Source: a virus
DNA: 23,501 nucleotides
Virus record (IMG/VR): IMGVR_UViG_3300030101_004452
Coordinates: 12,579-36,079 of that record
Reading direction: 5' to 3' (one strand)
Shown here one piece after another: positions 22,165-23,501 of the stretch. Positions within the stretch are counted from its first letter, which is position 1; each line of letters begins with the position of its first letter. The notes under the pieces were generated by a model. It made no database searches and was not told where the DNA came from. It saw only the letters and a list, made by a program, of their open reading frames with translations. The position numbers and the translations under genes were made by a program.

Positions 22165-23501
22165 ATGCTTGGATTAGGCAGTAGTCTAGCAAAAGGTGGT
22201 GCATCCCTTTTAACCTTTGTTAAGGACAACCTTAAACTATACCTCGACTTCAAATCAAGCAAGTCAGACACGCTAAAGTTCCCATCAGAAGGTTCGACTT
22301 CGTTTGATGGTGTTAATGATTTTATTAGAATAGCAGATGATGCAAGTCACGATGTTGGCGGAGCAATTACTGTCGCTTTTTGGTTTAAAACAGAAGTAGA
22401 AGAAAGTAATAATGTATTATTTCAACACGATGAGAGTAGTTTTAAGTACAGTGTAAATATTGAGCAAAGTAGTGATAGACTTTCTTGGAATCTTGCTACA
22501 GATGGTGGTGGAGTATTTATTAATGATGGTGCGGGGATGAATTACGAAAATGGTGAGTGGCATTATGCCACTTGTACTTATGACAGAACACTTTCAAGTG
22601 CAAGGGCAAAAATATATATAGATGGGGTTTTAAAAGGCTCTGGTAATGGATATGATGCAGATATTACAGCGGGAGATGAAGGTATTACAATAGGCTCAAA
22701 AGGAGCGGGTAATTATTTTAATGGTAAAATGGCTAATGTAGGACTTTGGTCACGAGCCTTATCCCTCGAAGAAATTCAATCCGTTATGAACAAATCCTAT
22801 AGCCAACTAAAGGGTGTAGAAAAAACAAGTTTAGTGATGTGGCAGTCTCTTGATAGTTCAAATACATCAAGTGGTGTAGGATTTACAGATGATTCAACAA
22901 CAGGCGAAGTGTTGGGAGCTGAATTATCTGGTGACCCTACTTTTGACGATGCAAGTAATTGGAGTATCTCTTTAGGTAATGGTGGTGTAGATGTTAATAC
23001 TACAGTATCGGGAAAATTAAGTGTAGTAAATGCTAATGGTACAAGATTACAAAAACATAGCATATTAACAGTTGGGAAATTGTACAAGGTAACTTTTGTT
23101 ATAGATAGTTATAGTAGTGGAAGAGTGCGAGGTATATTTGATACTGATATAACTTTTATACCAACAGGAACGGGAACTTATTCAAGATATTTTGTAGCAT
23201 CTAACACTTATTTTCTTGTCTCATTTGACCTTGATGGCGGTGCTAATATGACTATGACAGATATATCTATCAAAGAAGTTACCTCAAACACAGGTGTAGT
23301 TACAGGAGCAACAACTACCACATCAGTATATGGTGGCAATGCACCAATCTTACCTCGTGCAGTTGATGTAGCTAAAGAAGGACAAGCAGATGCGATTGGG
23401 GATGGTAGTGCTTTATTTAATGGTAATTCTGATTTTGTGCAAGTTAACAATATTACTTTACCTAATCTTGAACCTTATACTATTACTGCATGGATTAATA
23501 G
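22165..23501 (+). CDS. Tail fibre / receptor-binding protein with LamG modules (3' truncated)
   Basis: The frame opens at ATG 22165 and stays open to the window edge, giving 445 residues without a stop, so the C-terminus is missing. The N-terminus MLGLGSSLAKGG leads to the first LamG/concanavalin-like domain at about 45-215: STSFDGVNDFIRIADD, ITVAFWFKTE, NGEWHYATCTYD, KIYIDGVLKGSG and ANVGLWSRALSLEEI are its usual strands. A jelly-roll carbohydrate-binding-type module spans about 250-372 (FDDASNWSIS ... LYKVTFVIDSY ... MTDISIKEV). A second LamG begins near 410 (GSALFNGNSDFVQVNN, YTITAWIN). Such modules bind surface glycans; a fibre or adhesin role follows from them and from the position after the internal proteins. 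Confidence 0.85.
   Translation, partial: MLGLGSSLAKGGASLLTFVKDNLKLYLDFKSSKSDTLKFPSEGSTSFDGVNDFIRIADDASHDVGGAITVAFWFKTEVEESNNVLFQHDESSFKYSVNIEQSSDRLSWNLATDGGGVFINDGAGMNYENGEWHYATCTYDRTLSSARAKIYIDGVLKGSGNGYDADITAGDEGITIGSKGAGNYFNGKMANVGLWSRALSLEEIQSVMNKSYSQLKGVEKTSLVMWQSLDSSNTSSGVGFTDDSTTGEVLGAELSGDPTFDDASNWSISLGNGGVDVNTTVSGKLSVVNANGTRLQKHSILTVGKLYKVTFVIDSYSSGRVRGIFDTDITFIPTGTGTYSRYFVASNTYFLVSFDLDGGANMTMTDISIKEVTSNTGVVTGATTTTSVYGGNAPILPRAVDVAKEGQADAIGDGSALFNGNSDFVQVNNITLPNLEPYTITAWIN

Noticed and set aside
22797-23450. Two minus-strand open frames of 96 and 80 residues
   Set aside because: Both lie entirely opposite the LamG fibre gene, whose frame and domains are clear.

Overview
This window looks like the structural half of a tailed double-stranded DNA phage genome, probably podovirus-like and marine. 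The evidence is gene content and order: small terminase, large terminase, a PD-(D/E)XK nuclease, a P22-type portal, scaffold, major capsid, head-to-tail adaptors, a tail nozzle candidate, internal (ejection) proteins including one of 1641 residues, then a LamG-bearing fibre. There is no tape-measure or sheath gene in view. The coding DNA is A+T-rich, gene overlaps are tight, and several small Lys-rich proteins resemble those seen in marine phage genomes. The host cannot be read from the sequence; a low-GC marine bacterium is an inference.

Layout. (1) Positions 1-640 form a G+C-richer block (about half G+C by eye) read leftwards. It holds a tRNA-like hairpin cluster, one 81-residue gene with a good sigma70-type promoter, operator-like inverted repeats and a good RBS, and an intrinsic terminator ending a second leftward transcript that is probably non-coding. 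CGCG cores are unusually dense here. (2) Positions 641-1015 are an A+T-rich divergence region with six tandem 11-bp units, a perfect 8-bp inverted repeat and a rightward promoter candidate. (3) Positions 1022-2237 carry five small genes, four of them strongly basic; two are too short to appear in routine ORF calls. (4) Positions 2234-5225 carry the packaging module. (5) Positions 5263-9665 carry portal, scaffold and capsid, with a strong hairpin after the capsid gene. (6) Positions 9714-14549 carry adaptors, nozzle and a tail-associated peptide. (7) Positions 14552-21747 carry internal/ejection proteins. (8) Positions 21780-23501 carry a hairpin, a small beta-rich virion protein, and a fibre gene open through the window edge.

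All genes right of 1000 lie on the + strand. Most stops and starts overlap or nearly touch, so the block probably works as one late operon. Strong GGAG ribosome sites precede scaffold, capsid and the 107-residue protein, as expected for abundant products. Function: the terminase subunits and portal package DNA into a scaffold-assembled capsid, adaptors and nozzle close the head, internal proteins are ejected with the DNA, and the jelly-roll/LamG modules probably bind the cell surface.

Most unusual are the control region (tRNA-like element, CGCG inverted repeats, 11-bp repeats) and a window-wide excess of the palindrome GCTAGC (23 hand-counted sites).
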